From NCBI GenBank assembly GCA_016199015.1, contig JACQHN010000231.1:1-5952 (forward strand): 5,952 bases of DNA, written 5' to 3'. This stretch comes from Nitrospira defluvii. GTDB taxonomy: Bacteria; Nitrospirota; Nitrospiria; Nitrospirales; Nitrospiraceae. Below the pieces are notes generated by a model. The model did not search any database, was not told the DNA's origin, and saw only the letters and a list, made by a program, of their open reading frames with translations. Position numbers and translations under genes: made by a program. Below are positions 1-4,032 of this stretch, one piece after another (position 1 is the stretch's first letter; each line of letters opens with the position of its first letter).

Positions 1-63
1 AGGGATTCGAACCCCCGAGCTGCTGTTTCGTAAACAGCAGCTCTCCCCCTGAGCTAACCCAGC
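1..63 (-). tRNA. tRNA-Arg (anticodon ACG), 3' end cut by window edge
   Basis: Read on the minus strand, the sequence folds as a tRNA: acceptor 5' strand GCTGGGT (63-57), TA at positions 8-9, D-stem GCTC/GAGC with a short 7-base loop, anticodon stem GCTGT/ACAGC around the loop TTACGAA, a 5-base variable region, and a T-arm GGGGG-TTCGAAT-CCCT. The loop puts ACG at 34-36, the arginine anticodon whose A34 is normally deaminated to inosine. About 12 nucleotides (end of the T-stem, acceptor 3' strand, discriminator, CCA) lie outside the window; an acceptor strand ACCCAGC would be expected there. The 5' end lies only 7 bases after the stop codon of the protein gene at 71-403 on the same strand, so co-transcription is likely. 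It may be carried by the mobile region or be an integration site. Confidence 0.9.
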
Positions 64-70
64 CCGTGGT

Positions 71-403
71 TTAGTGCGTGGCGTCGCTCGGGCCCGTCAT
101 CTCCTCCAGCCCGCGAGGGCCCGTGTAGGCCTTGATGCTCTCCTGCGCCTGGACGGCAGGCTCTTTCGTGAGCAGGGTTTCCATGTGCTCGCACAGGTTG
201 AACATGATGGCATGGGCCATGACATCCGGGCTGCATTGCCCTTTCGGGTGATACTCGCGGTCAACCTTGACGACGTTGCCCGGCATCTGTCGCACGGTGA
301 TCCGGGCCCATGGCAGCTCTGGCGCATCCGGCTTAGCTTCGCCCTGTGGCTCCTCTAGCTTGGGTGCTTGGTCCTCTCCGCTCTCGTGACAGTCTTCGCT
401 CAT
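71..403 (-). CDS. Small acidic protein of unknown function (110 aa)
   Basis: I do not recognise a named family. The ATG at 403 is chosen because GGGAGGAG lies 6 bases upstream and because the ATG overlaps the stop of the gene at 400-612 as ATGA, the usual sign of translational coupling. The reading frame stays open upstream to 712, but that part has the low-complexity, arginine- and proline-rich look of a shadow. The N-terminal 30 residues are acidic and proline-rich and probably disordered. A strand-like segment ARITVRQMPGNVVKV (about residues 33-47) follows, then a helix around AHAIMFNLCEHMETLL (about 62-77). This strand-hairpin-helix order resembles the protein at 875-1198. It is the last protein gene before the tRNA. 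Coding status is fairly secure; function unknown. Confidence 0.72.
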   Translation of the reverse strand: MSEDCHESGEDQAPKLEEPQGEAKPDAPELPWARITVRQMPGNVVKVDREYHPKGQCSPDVMAHAIMFNLCEHMETLLTKEPAVQAQESIKAYTGPRGLEEMTGPSDATH

Positions 404-612
404 CGTCCGCTCCTCCCTGCGTGGTGTGGATCGAGAAACACGACTACTTGCCCGTCGGCGTACTCCACGTTGATCCAGGCCGGAGGCCGTGGCGGTGGCG
501 TTTTGTACGGCCGGTTGGCATACCGGTGATAAAACCAGCTCCGGGCCCGCTCCACCTCGCGGTCCTGCTGTGTGCTGGCTTGGCCCATGGCCCAATGCTC
601 GCGTGTCGGCAC
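400..612 (-). CDS. Small protein of unknown function (70 aa), GTG start
   Basis: The GTG at 612 is preceded by GGGGGG at a 4-base distance, and the frame ends in a TGA shared with the ATG of the next gene (ATGA, 400-403). The protein is rich in charged and aromatic residues near the N-terminus (REHWAMGQ, then ERARSWFYHRYANRPY, about residues 22-37). It then has a proline run and a plausible beta segment WINVEYADGQVVVFLDP (about 46-62). Two other frames are open across the same bases, but their products are compositionally implausible, and this frame has the ribosome binding site and the coupled stop. No family recognised. It is the first visible gene of the small unit that ends in the tRNA-Arg. 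Confidence 0.62.
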   Translation of the reverse strand: MPTREHWAMGQASTQQDREVERARSWFYHRYANRPYKTPPPRPPAWINVEYADGQVVVFLDPHHAGRSGR

Positions 613-874
613 GATTCCCCCCTGTGTGAGCGGTCGCGGTAGCGCTGCGTCTTGGGATTCCCCCCGGTATGCAGCACTCCCCTCCTCGGGAAGCTTTAGC
701 CCACTGCGACATCGTGCCTATGCCGCGCTTCGCGGCTAGGGCACAAACAACCGGAACACGGAAACCGGAACACGGAAACCGGAACTCGGAAAGAGCCGAA
801 AACTGCGGCGGCTCTCAGAAACCCGCAGAGACTCGCCGCAACTCGCGGCGAATCCCCGCAATAGGTAGAAAGGC
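613..874. repeat. Gene-free spacer with heptamer tandem repeat and a row of hairpins
   Basis: I see no gene here. Bases 751-792 hold three 14-base tandem units (CCGGAACACGGAAA twice, then one copy with a single change), equivalent to six 7-base units of the form NCGGAAN. Around them lie inverted repeats. GCCGCG-CTT-CGCGGC (722-736) extends with two internal mismatches to 714-744. AGAGCCG/CGGCTCT lies at 792-798/809-815. TCGCCGC/GCGGCGA lies at 833-839/845-851. A bulged stem at 869-892 spans the stop codon of the next gene. Nothing looks like a strong promoter for the genes to the left. The part nearest 612 (613-713) is GC-rich and open in more than one frame, but I could not support a start there. 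Confidence 0.6.
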
Positions 875-892
875 CTATACTCTAGGTCCTTT
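869..892 (-). terminator. Weak hairpin at the end of the 875-1198 gene
   Basis: On the minus strand AAAGG-a-CCTA pairs with TAGG-CCTTT around the loop GAGTA: nine base pairs with one bulged A. The stem contains the TAG stop codon of the gene at 875-1198. The downstream sequence is only modestly T-rich (TCTACCTATT), so this is a weak or Rho-assisted terminator at best, or a translation/stability element. Confidence 0.3.
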
Positions 893-1198
893 ACCCTGAA
901 ACCCAGCATCAAAACTCGCTTGCTCGCTGTCGCCAACCGGGTTCTCTTTAAAAATCTGCATCGCCGCACGTAAGGCATCGCCGAAATCGGAGATCGGGGC
1001 TCCGGCTTCGCCCTGTGCAGCGGGCTCGCCTTCCTTCATTCCCTCTGCGACATCCTCCTTGTAGACGGAAAACGTCCCATCCGCGTTCACGCGAATGCAG
1101 ATTTTGTAGCCTCCGCCCGATGCAGCTGGGGCGGGCTCTGCCTCTGCGGGATAGTCTTGCGCGTCGTTTGACTCGCTCATTTGATCCATCGCATACAT
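875..1198 (-). CDS. Small acidic protein of unknown function (107 aa)
   Basis: The ATG at 1198 is chosen because GAGGAGG lies 4 bases upstream; the frame is open further up to 1267 but has no comparable ribosome binding site there. ATG codons at 1189 and 1180 are alternatives. The N-terminal 30 residues are acidic and alanine/proline-rich, probably disordered. A two-strand segment YKICIRVNADGTFSVYKE (about 31-48) follows. The middle is low-complexity and Glu/Ala/Gly-rich, and then comes a helix DFGDALRAAMQIFKE (about 72-86). No family recognised; similar short proteins with a 'strand-NADGTFSV-strand' hairpin are common among phage-type hypothetical proteins (general knowledge, not searched). 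It is transcribed divergently from the gene at 1357 and stops with TAG. Confidence 0.68.
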   Translation of the reverse strand: MYAMDQMSESNDAQDYPAEAEPAPAASGGGYKICIRVNADGTFSVYKEDVAEGMKEGEPAAQGEAGAPISDFGDALRAAMQIFKENPVGDSEQASFDAGFQGKGPRV

Positions 1199-1257
1199 CC
1201 TCCTCGTGGGTATCAGGGCCTTCGTGATCGCGGGGCCAATTGAAATGCAGCTCCTTC

Positions 1258-1286
1258 CGAATACCATCGGCAGGGTCCACAGTCAA
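1258..1286 (-). promoter_or_regulatory. Possible promoter for the 875-1198 gene
   Basis: Read on the minus strand: TTGACT (1286-1281), a 17-base spacer, then TATTCG (1263-1258) preceded by TGG, giving an extended -10 of the form TGnTAT. The -35 matches 5 of 6 consensus bases, but the -10 hexamer matches only 3. Transcription would start near 1251, leaving a leader of about 50 bases. A 13-base palindrome TGATTC-t-GAATCA (1307-1319) lies about 20 bases upstream of the -35 and could bind a regulator of this promoter or of the divergent gene. Confidence 0.35.
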
Positions 1287-1356
1287 CTAGAACAAATCAG
1301 AACGCTTGATTCTGAATCACAAATAGCTGAGACTGCGCCCCACAAGGAGGGGAGCT

Positions 1357-1551
1357 ATGAGCTTTCACAAAAAGGACCAGTTCGGAAACCTGAAGAAGTC
1401 CAGCGTCGCCTATGCCAACTTCCAGCATGCGAAGCTGTGCGGGTACCTGCACCCCAACCACACATGGGAACAGGCCAATGCCCGGTATCGGAAGAAGTTG
1501 CGAAAGAAGAAGATTGCCCAGCTGAGTCGCCGGGCGAATCGTGTCGGGTAG
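1357..1551 (+). CDS. Small basic protein of unknown function (64 aa)
   Basis: The ATG at 1357 follows AAGGAGGGG at a good distance, the only plus-strand ribosome binding site of this quality in the left half. The product is strongly basic, with a lysine/arginine-rich tail (RYRKKLRKKKIAQLSRRANR, about residues 43-62) that could contact nucleic acid. The middle reads HAKLCGYLHPNHTWEQANARY, so a short aromatic/His-containing segment precedes a basic helix. No family recognised. It ends with TAG at 1551, one base short of the end of the disrupted HTH gene at 1553-1723 on the other strand. The two transcripts therefore collide tail to tail with no room for a terminator. I see no convincing promoter between 1199 and 1356 for it. 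Confidence 0.7.
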   Translation: MSFHKKDQFGNLKKSSVAYANFQHAKLCGYLHPNHTWEQANARYRKKLRKKKIAQLSRRANRVG

Positions 1552-1552
1552 G

Positions 1553-1723
1553 TTAGGCGTTCTTACTGACGAGGAGAATCAGCTTTTCCATGGATGGGGA
1601 GATGGGATGCTTTCCCATCTCCCAACGGTTCACCGTATTGCGCGTCACATTGAGCAGATGCGCCAGGTCCGACTGGGAAAAGCCGCGCTTCTAGCGTAGG
1701 GCTTTAAGTTGTGCAGGGGTCAT
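1553..1723 (-). pseudogene. XRE/Cro-type helix-turn-helix regulator, amber-interrupted at codon 11
   Basis: The frame from ATG 1723 to TAA 1553 encodes a 56-codon protein. It starts MTPAQLKALR, then has a TAG (1693-1691), then KRGFSQSDLAHLLNVTRNTVNRWEMGKHPISPSMEKLILLVSKNA. After the stop the sequence is a textbook XRE helix-turn-helix: FSQSDLAHLL (helix 2), NVTRNTVNRWE (recognition helix), then PISPSMEKLILL (helix 4-5). In this family codon 11 is usually a polar or charged residue such as Gln, Glu, Lys or Ala. CAG, GAG or AAG would each be one change from TAG. The ATG overlaps the TGA of the upstream gene as ATGA, so it was translated by coupling as the last cistron. Since the genes at 875, 1357, 2681 and 4868 use TAG as a genuine stop, recoding is unlikely. 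A truncating mutation or a sequencing error explains it best. Confidence 0.85.
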
Positions 1724-2004
1724 GTCTGGGGGCCTTCCTCTACTAAGTAACAGTCTGAGCATTGCTGCATGCCCTTGCTATTGGTCCGTACAATCTCCTC
1801 CACTTCCAGCTTGCAGTCGCCACAGACAAGTGCGCCCTCGACGCGGTTCTGTGCGTACACCTGAATCAATTCCATCTCGCCTGGAAATGTCTCACTTGCG
1901 AGCCGATCGTTATAGGCCGTCTCCGCCTCTTCGAACGTGGCGAAGCAATTACACTCCTCCGTCCCATCATCGAACGTGATTCGCATTTGAAATTCTAGTG
2001 CCAT
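1720..2004 (-). CDS. Small zinc-ribbon-like protein of unknown function (94 aa)
   Basis: Two adjacent ATG codons (2007 and 2004) follow AAGGGGG. The second is chosen because it gives a 4-base spacing; the first leaves only 1 base. The N-terminal half (about 1-50) looks like an alpha/beta segment: strand MRITFDDGTEE, then the helix FEEAETAYNDRLAS. The C-terminal part has two Cys pairs, CGDC (61-64) and CSDC (82-85), 17 residues apart, as in a zinc ribbon. An extra CNC occurs at 18-20. The protein is acidic. The AAGGGGG overlaps the TAA stop of the preceding gene, and its own TGA overlaps the ATG of the HTH gene. I do not recognise a family. A zinc-binding adaptor or nucleic-acid-binding role is inference. 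Confidence 0.78.
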   Translation of the reverse strand: MALEFQMRITFDDGTEECNCFATFEEAETAYNDRLASETFPGEMELIQVYAQNRVEGALVCGDCKLEVEEIVRTNSKGMQQCSDCYLVEEGPQT

Positions 2005-2013
2005 CATGCCCCC

Positions 2014-2256
2014 TTAGTCCCAATGGTTTCGTGATGCTTCGCGGCGCCGTATCGCCTCGTCGGAGATCGCCGTCATCAGGTCGATGTACTCCTGGCCTTC
2101 TGGTCCGCCCATCTCCTCGGCGGATTGCATGGCCGCCAGGACCGGCTCGAAGAATAGCTTTCGTGTCGTGTCGTTCATCAGCTCCCCCTTCTTGCGTTCG
2201 ATGATCCATTCCTCTCCGTCCACAAAATACTCGTCAAATTCCAGTTCATCTATCAT
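2014..2256 (-). CDS. Small acidic protein of unknown function (80 aa)
   Basis: The ATG at 2256 follows AAGGGGGG by 2 bases, and that motif contains the TAA stop of the preceding gene, so re-initiation by the same ribosome is likely. The protein begins with a strongly acidic strand region (MIDELEFDEYFVDGEEWIIERKKGELM). It continues with a helical segment DTTRKLFFEPVLAAMQSAEEMG and a helix EYIDLMTAISDEAIRRREAS. No cysteines, signal peptide or membrane segment. No family recognised. It is an internal cistron of the 3376-1553 operon. Confidence 0.76.
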   Translation of the reverse strand: MIDELEFDEYFVDGEEWIIERKKGELMNDTTRKLFFEPVLAAMQSAEEMGGPEGQEYIDLMTAISDEAIRRREASRNHWD

Positions 2257-2264
2257 GGCCCCCC

Positions 2265-2513
2265 TTATGCGAACTCAGCCGCGCAGACTTCACACTCTTC
2301 GCAATGCTTTTCCAAGCAAGACTCACAGAACGAGCCGCAATAGGTGGATTCGCCGTCCTCACAATCAGGGCATTGGCCGCCCATGTCTCGGACCTGATAG
2401 CCCGCCGTGCGTAACACGTCCGCGATTTCGTCCAGCGTCTCTACGCTCCATTCCTTCCCGTCCAGCATTTTCGCAATCATCCCCGCGACATCCGGCTTCC
2501 TTGTTTTCGCCAT
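2265..2513 (-). CDS. Small cysteine-rich zinc-binding protein (82 aa)
   Basis: Two adjacent ATG codons (2516 and 2513) follow AAGGGGG; 2513 gives the better 4-base spacing and overlaps the TGA of the preceding gene by one base (TGATG). Choosing 2516 gives an ATGA overlap and one more Met. The N-terminal 45 residues are helical (KPDVAGMIAKMLDGKEW, then VETLDEIADVLRTAGYQVRD). The C-terminal part carries eight cysteines: CPDC (48-51), C59, C63, C66, C71, C74 and C77, a pattern that could hold two zinc ions. The arrangement of a short helical domain followed by a double zinc knuckle suggests a small adaptor or nucleic-acid-binding protein, but I cannot name a family. Confidence 0.8.
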   Translation of the reverse strand: MAKTRKPDVAGMIAKMLDGKEWSVETLDEIADVLRTAGYQVRDMGGQCPDCEDGESTYCGSFCESCLEKHCEECEVCAAEFA

Positions 2514-2677
2514 CATTCCCCCTTCGCCCACTCATTGAGCGCCTGGATGGTTACAAAAATATGGGTTCTCTTTTCCTTTGGATGCGCAATGAAGTCGCGC
2601 CGCTCGTCCGCCCAGTTGTAATTCACCAGCTCGCGTATCGCCTTCACCAGTTCCGCGTTCGACGTAATTTTCTTCAT
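2513..2677 (-). CDS. Very small protein of unknown function (54 aa)
   Basis: The ATG at 2677 lies 3 bases after the TAG of the preceding gene, with GGGAGGG 8 bases upstream. The frame runs to TGA at 2513, which overlaps the start of the next gene. The product begins MKKITSNAELVKAIRELV and ends FVTIQALNEWAKGE. It is mostly helical by eye, with NYNWADERRDFIAHPKEKRTH in the middle, and has no cysteines. Its placement fills an otherwise empty gap in a tightly packed operon exactly, with ordinary initiation signals, and that is the main support for it. No family recognised. Confidence 0.72.
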   Translation of the reverse strand: MKKITSNAELVKAIRELVNYNWADERRDFIAHPKEKRTHIFVTIQALNEWAKGE

Positions 2678-2680
2678 GCC

Positions 2681-2929
2681 CTAGGCCCTCCCTTCAATCC
2701 ACTCGCCCGGCTTCACCATCGGCTCCCCATTGGCCTTGATTTCGTAGGGGAGTGATACCCATTCGCCCGTGATCGAGAGGCTTGCAATCACCACGTATCG
2801 CCCCAGGTCATCGCTCCACAGCCCGAGCAAGTCACCCTTCACGTTCCGCGCAAACCGGCGCGTGGGGTTCTTCTCCCGCACCATGGTCAACACTTGGTCC
2901 GCCGTCCGGACATCCTTTAGGACTGGCAT
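2681..2929 (-). CDS. Small protein of unknown function (82 aa)
   Basis: The ATG at 2929 has GAGGAGG 4 bases upstream, encoded within the last codons of the preceding gene, which it overlaps by 13 bases. The N-terminus is a helix (VRTADQVLTMVREKNP, about 7-22). It is followed by beta-rich sequence: RFARNVKGDLLGLWSDD, then RYVVIASLSITGEWVSLPYEI (about 44-64), then GEPMVKPGEWIEG. Aromatic and hydrophobic residues alternate as in a small beta-barrel or sheet. It ends in TAG, directly followed by the next gene. No catalytic motif, no cysteines, no family recognised. Confidence 0.77.
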   Translation of the reverse strand: MPVLKDVRTADQVLTMVREKNPTRRFARNVKGDLLGLWSDDLGRYVVIASLSITGEWVSLPYEIKANGEPMVKPGEWIEGRA

Positions 2930-3126
2930 GCTGCCTCCTCGAAGTAGCGTTCCAGGTCGGCGATCTTATCCCGCATCTCCTTGCAATCCTCTCGCGTGTA
3001 GTGCTGCCGCTCATCGTTTTCCATCCGGTCGAGATTGTCCCGCAGCGTGGCCAACAGCTCCGACTCCACAAATCCCTGCACATGCGCGGCGTCCTGGAAA
3101 TACTTGAAGCGCTTCGGCTTACTCAT
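2917..3126 (-). CDS. Small helical protein of unknown function (69 aa)
   Basis: The ATG at 3126 follows AAGGAAGGAGG. The product is charged and almost entirely helical by eye: KRFKYFQDAAHVQGFVESELLATLRDNLDRMEN, then REDCKEMRDKIADLERYFEEAA. The Leu/Met/Ile periodicity in the second half suggests a short coiled coil. It is the second cistron of the operon but is separated from the first by a 76-base gap holding two hairpins, so its expression may be lower than that of the first gene. Its last codons double as the ribosome binding site of the next gene. No family recognised. Confidence 0.76.
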   Translation of the reverse strand: MSKPKRFKYFQDAAHVQGFVESELLATLRDNLDRMENDERQHYTREDCKEMRDKIADLERYFEEAACQS

Positions 3127-3142
3127 ATCCTCCTTCCTTTCT

Positions 3143-3192
3143 GGCTGGGCTTGGGACCAGCCTTGCGGTTTAGCAGGGCCCGAAGGCCCCGC
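3143..3192 (-). promoter_or_regulatory. Two hairpins between the first and second operon genes
   Basis: On the minus strand an 8-pair stem (3192-3185 with 3180-3173, one G-U pair) closes a TTCG tetraloop flanked by C and G, the extra-stable cUUCGg form. A second stem, GGCTGG/CCAGCC with an 8-base loop, follows at 3162-3143. Neither is followed by a T-run, so they are not classical terminators. A role as 3' mRNA stabiliser, attenuator or processing site between first and second cistrons is inference. Confidence 0.55.
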
Positions 3193-3202
3193 CCCTCACC
3201 AG

Positions 3203-3376
3203 TTAGACAGCGGCCAGGGCTTCAGCGTCATTGGCCTGTTCCTGGAGCCGTTGCGCCAGGACTTCCTTCTTCAACTCCACCATGTGAGCCCGTACGTAGT
3301 CCGCCGTGCGGTCTGTGACGGTTTCCTTCTCGCCGCCTTCGATCTTCTCGGCGAACACTTCAACCCTCTGGCTCAT
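3203..3376 (-). CDS. First operon gene: small helical protein of unknown function (57 aa)
   Basis: The ATG at 3376 has AAGGGGG (3388-3382) 5 bases upstream. The frame extends to an ATG at 3421, but that codon sits at the expected transcription start of the promoter at 3428-3456, so the internal ATG with the ribosome binding site is preferred. This leaves a leader of about 45 bases. The protein is short, charged and helical: VEVFAEKIEGGEKETVTDRTADYVRAHMVELKKEVLAQRLQEQANDAEALAAV from residue 5, with a probable coiled coil in the second half. No family recognised. As the promoter-proximal gene, followed by stable hairpins, it may be made in larger amounts than the rest. Confidence 0.75.
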   Translation of the reverse strand: MSQRVEVFAEKIEGGEKETVTDRTADYVRAHMVELKKEVLAQRLQEQANDAEALAAV

Positions 3377-3427
3377 AATGACCCCCTTGTGATGGTTAGT
3401 GGTGAATTTGTGAATCATCATGGCCTC

Positions 3428-3456
3428 ACTATACTATCATGATAGTACAGTGTCAA
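3428..3456 (-). promoter_or_regulatory. Strong sigma-70-type promoter of the small-protein operon
   Basis: On the minus strand: TTGACA (3456-3451, perfect consensus), a spacer of exactly 17 bases, and TATAGT (3433-3428, 5 of 6). This is the best promoter in the window. It begins 13 bases after the stop of the GIY-YIG gene, with no terminator between, so some read-through from the upstream unit is expected. Transcription should start near 3421. Confidence 0.85.
3432..3447. promoter_or_regulatory. Operator-like 16-bp perfect palindrome inside the promoter spacer
   Basis: TACTATCATGATAGTA is a perfect palindrome that occupies most of the spacer and touches the -10 hexamer. A protein bound here would block RNA polymerase, so repression is the natural reading. 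The heptamer CTATCAT occupies spacer positions 6-12 on the minus strand, the same as in the promoter at 4004-4032. Confidence 0.75.
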
Positions 3457-3469
3457 GGGGGTGCAGGAA

Positions 3470-3841
3470 TTATTTTTTGCGTGCGAATAAGGGGAGGGTG
3501 TGATCGACGCCAACGAGAGGCTTCCGGCCCCTGAGATACATGGTATTCAGGAGCCGGAAATGCTTAGAGAAGAATCTGATCCAGTAATATTCTCGCGCTT
3601 TGATGTGTCGATGCTTGACCACTTCAATCACATGAAGCGAGGGGCGGAGGCCTTGGGCTCGCAGCTTCAATACCCAGGCCCTCACGCCATTACTCCCACT
3701 GATGCAGTGATCGTAGTAGCGCTGCCGCAGCGTCTTGGTTTGCCCTACATATCGGACTTGCCCGTTGCGCGGATCTTCGAGGATGTAGATGGAGGCGTGC
3801 GTCTTGGGGTTCGCCAGTACGGACTTTTGCAGCCGGGACAT
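3470..3841 (-). CDS. GIY-YIG nuclease-domain protein (123 aa from the internal ATG)
   Basis: GIY-YIG domains are small metal-dependent nuclease modules found in homing endonucleases, UvrC and many phage proteins. Here the first strands read ASIYILEDP (16-24) and VRYVGQT (29-35), the degenerate GIY and YIG motifs. The helix RQRYYDH supplies the conserved Arg41 and His45, E84 in KAREYYWIRFF is the expected metal-binding glutamate, and FRLLNTM supplies Asn99. The domain looks complete. The frame is open up to 3997, but upstream of 3841 the other frame encodes a convincing zinc ribbon. The best in-frame ATG is therefore 3841, though its ribosome binding site (AAAGCG) is weak. The gene may be made as a frameshift fusion with that zinc ribbon. 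Ends in TAA after a lysine-rich tail. Activity is inferred, not shown. Confidence 0.82.
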   Translation of the reverse strand: MSRLQKSVLANPKTHASIYILEDPRNGQVRYVGQTKTLRQRYYDHCISGSNGVRAWVLKLRAQGLRPSLHVIEVVKHRHIKAREYYWIRFFSKHFRLLNTMYLRGRKPLVGVDHTLPLFARKK

Positions 3842-3972
3842 CGCTTTGGTATGTCGAGTATGCGCGGGAGCCAGCGATGCGCACAGCGGGTACAAAGGTA
3901 GATCGGCAAGGTAGTCTGACTGGCCCTTGGGAGCACAATCGGATTGGGCGTTGATCGTGACTTCTTCGACAT
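3745..3972 (-). CDS. Small zinc-ribbon protein (75 aa), overlapping the GIY-YIG frame
   Basis: The ATG at 3972 follows AAGGAGGGG, an excellent ribosome binding site, about 25 bases downstream of the predicted transcription start. Residues 25-58 read YLCTRCAHRWLPRILDIPKRCPGCKSPYWRTPRR. This is a familiar small zinc-ribbon type with CxxC (27-30), the HRWLPR segment, CPGC (45-48) and the KSPYW end, generally annotated as a hypothetical zinc-ribbon protein. The frame continues 17 residues past the conserved end (TPPSTSSKIRATGKSDM) before a TAG, and those residues look like out-of-frame sequence. They lie over the start of the GIY-YIG domain, which is in the -1 frame relative to this one. Either the genes overlap by 97 bases, or one base is missing and the two domains were once one protein. 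Confidence 0.78.
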   Translation of the reverse strand: MSKKSRSTPNPIVLPRASQTTLPIYLCTRCAHRWLPRILDIPKRCPGCKSPYWRTPRRTPPSTSSKIRATGKSDM

Positions 3973-4003
3973 GGCTTCCCCTCCTTAGTGAATACATGCC
4001 ACG

Positions 4004-4032
4004 ATGCTACCATGATGATAGCTGCTTTGCAA
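4004..4032 (-). promoter_or_regulatory. Promoter of the zinc-ribbon / GIY-YIG unit
   Basis: On the minus strand: TTGCAA (4032-4027, 4 of 6 to consensus), a 17-base spacer, and TAGCAT (4009-4004, 4 of 6). Start would be near 3997, leaving a short leader before AAGGAGGGG and the ATG at 3972. Its geometry matches that of the 3428-3456 promoter. Confidence 0.65.
4006..4022. promoter_or_regulatory. Operator-like near-palindrome in the promoter spacer
   Basis: GCTACCAT-g-ATGATAGC is a 17-bp inverted repeat with 7 of 8 matching pairs. On the minus strand CTATCAT occupies spacer positions 6-12, identical to the first promoter, although the second half-site lies 3 bases further away. This is probably a second, weaker site for the same regulator. 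Confidence 0.6.

Noticed and set aside
444..677. Minus-strand frame starting near 677 (MLHTGGNPKTQRYRDRSHRG...)
   Set aside because: A GAGGAGGGG lies upstream of a GTG in this frame, so a short peptide is not impossible, but the product is low-complexity, and the overlapping 400-612 frame is better supported.
404..712. Upstream extension of the 71-403 frame to an ATG at 712
   Set aside because: It lies over the 400-612 gene in another frame, is Arg/Pro-rich, and the internal ATG at 403 has the ribosome binding site and ATGA coupling.
751..792. CRISPR-like repeat
   Set aside because: The 14-base units are directly tandem with no spacers; it is a simple tandem repeat.
736..978. Minus-strand frame translating the heptamer repeat (FRVPVSVFRLF)
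   Set aside because: Its C-terminal part is just repeat translation and its start overlaps the better-supported 875-1198 gene in another frame.
1691..1693. TAG recoded as an amino acid
   Set aside because: Genes at 875-1198, 1357-1551, 2681-2929, 3745-3972 and 4868-5068 all end in TAG at sensible positions.
2250..2256. Another CTATCAT motif as a third operator
   Set aside because: It is the start of the 2014-2256 coding sequence (ATGATAG) with no promoter elements around it.
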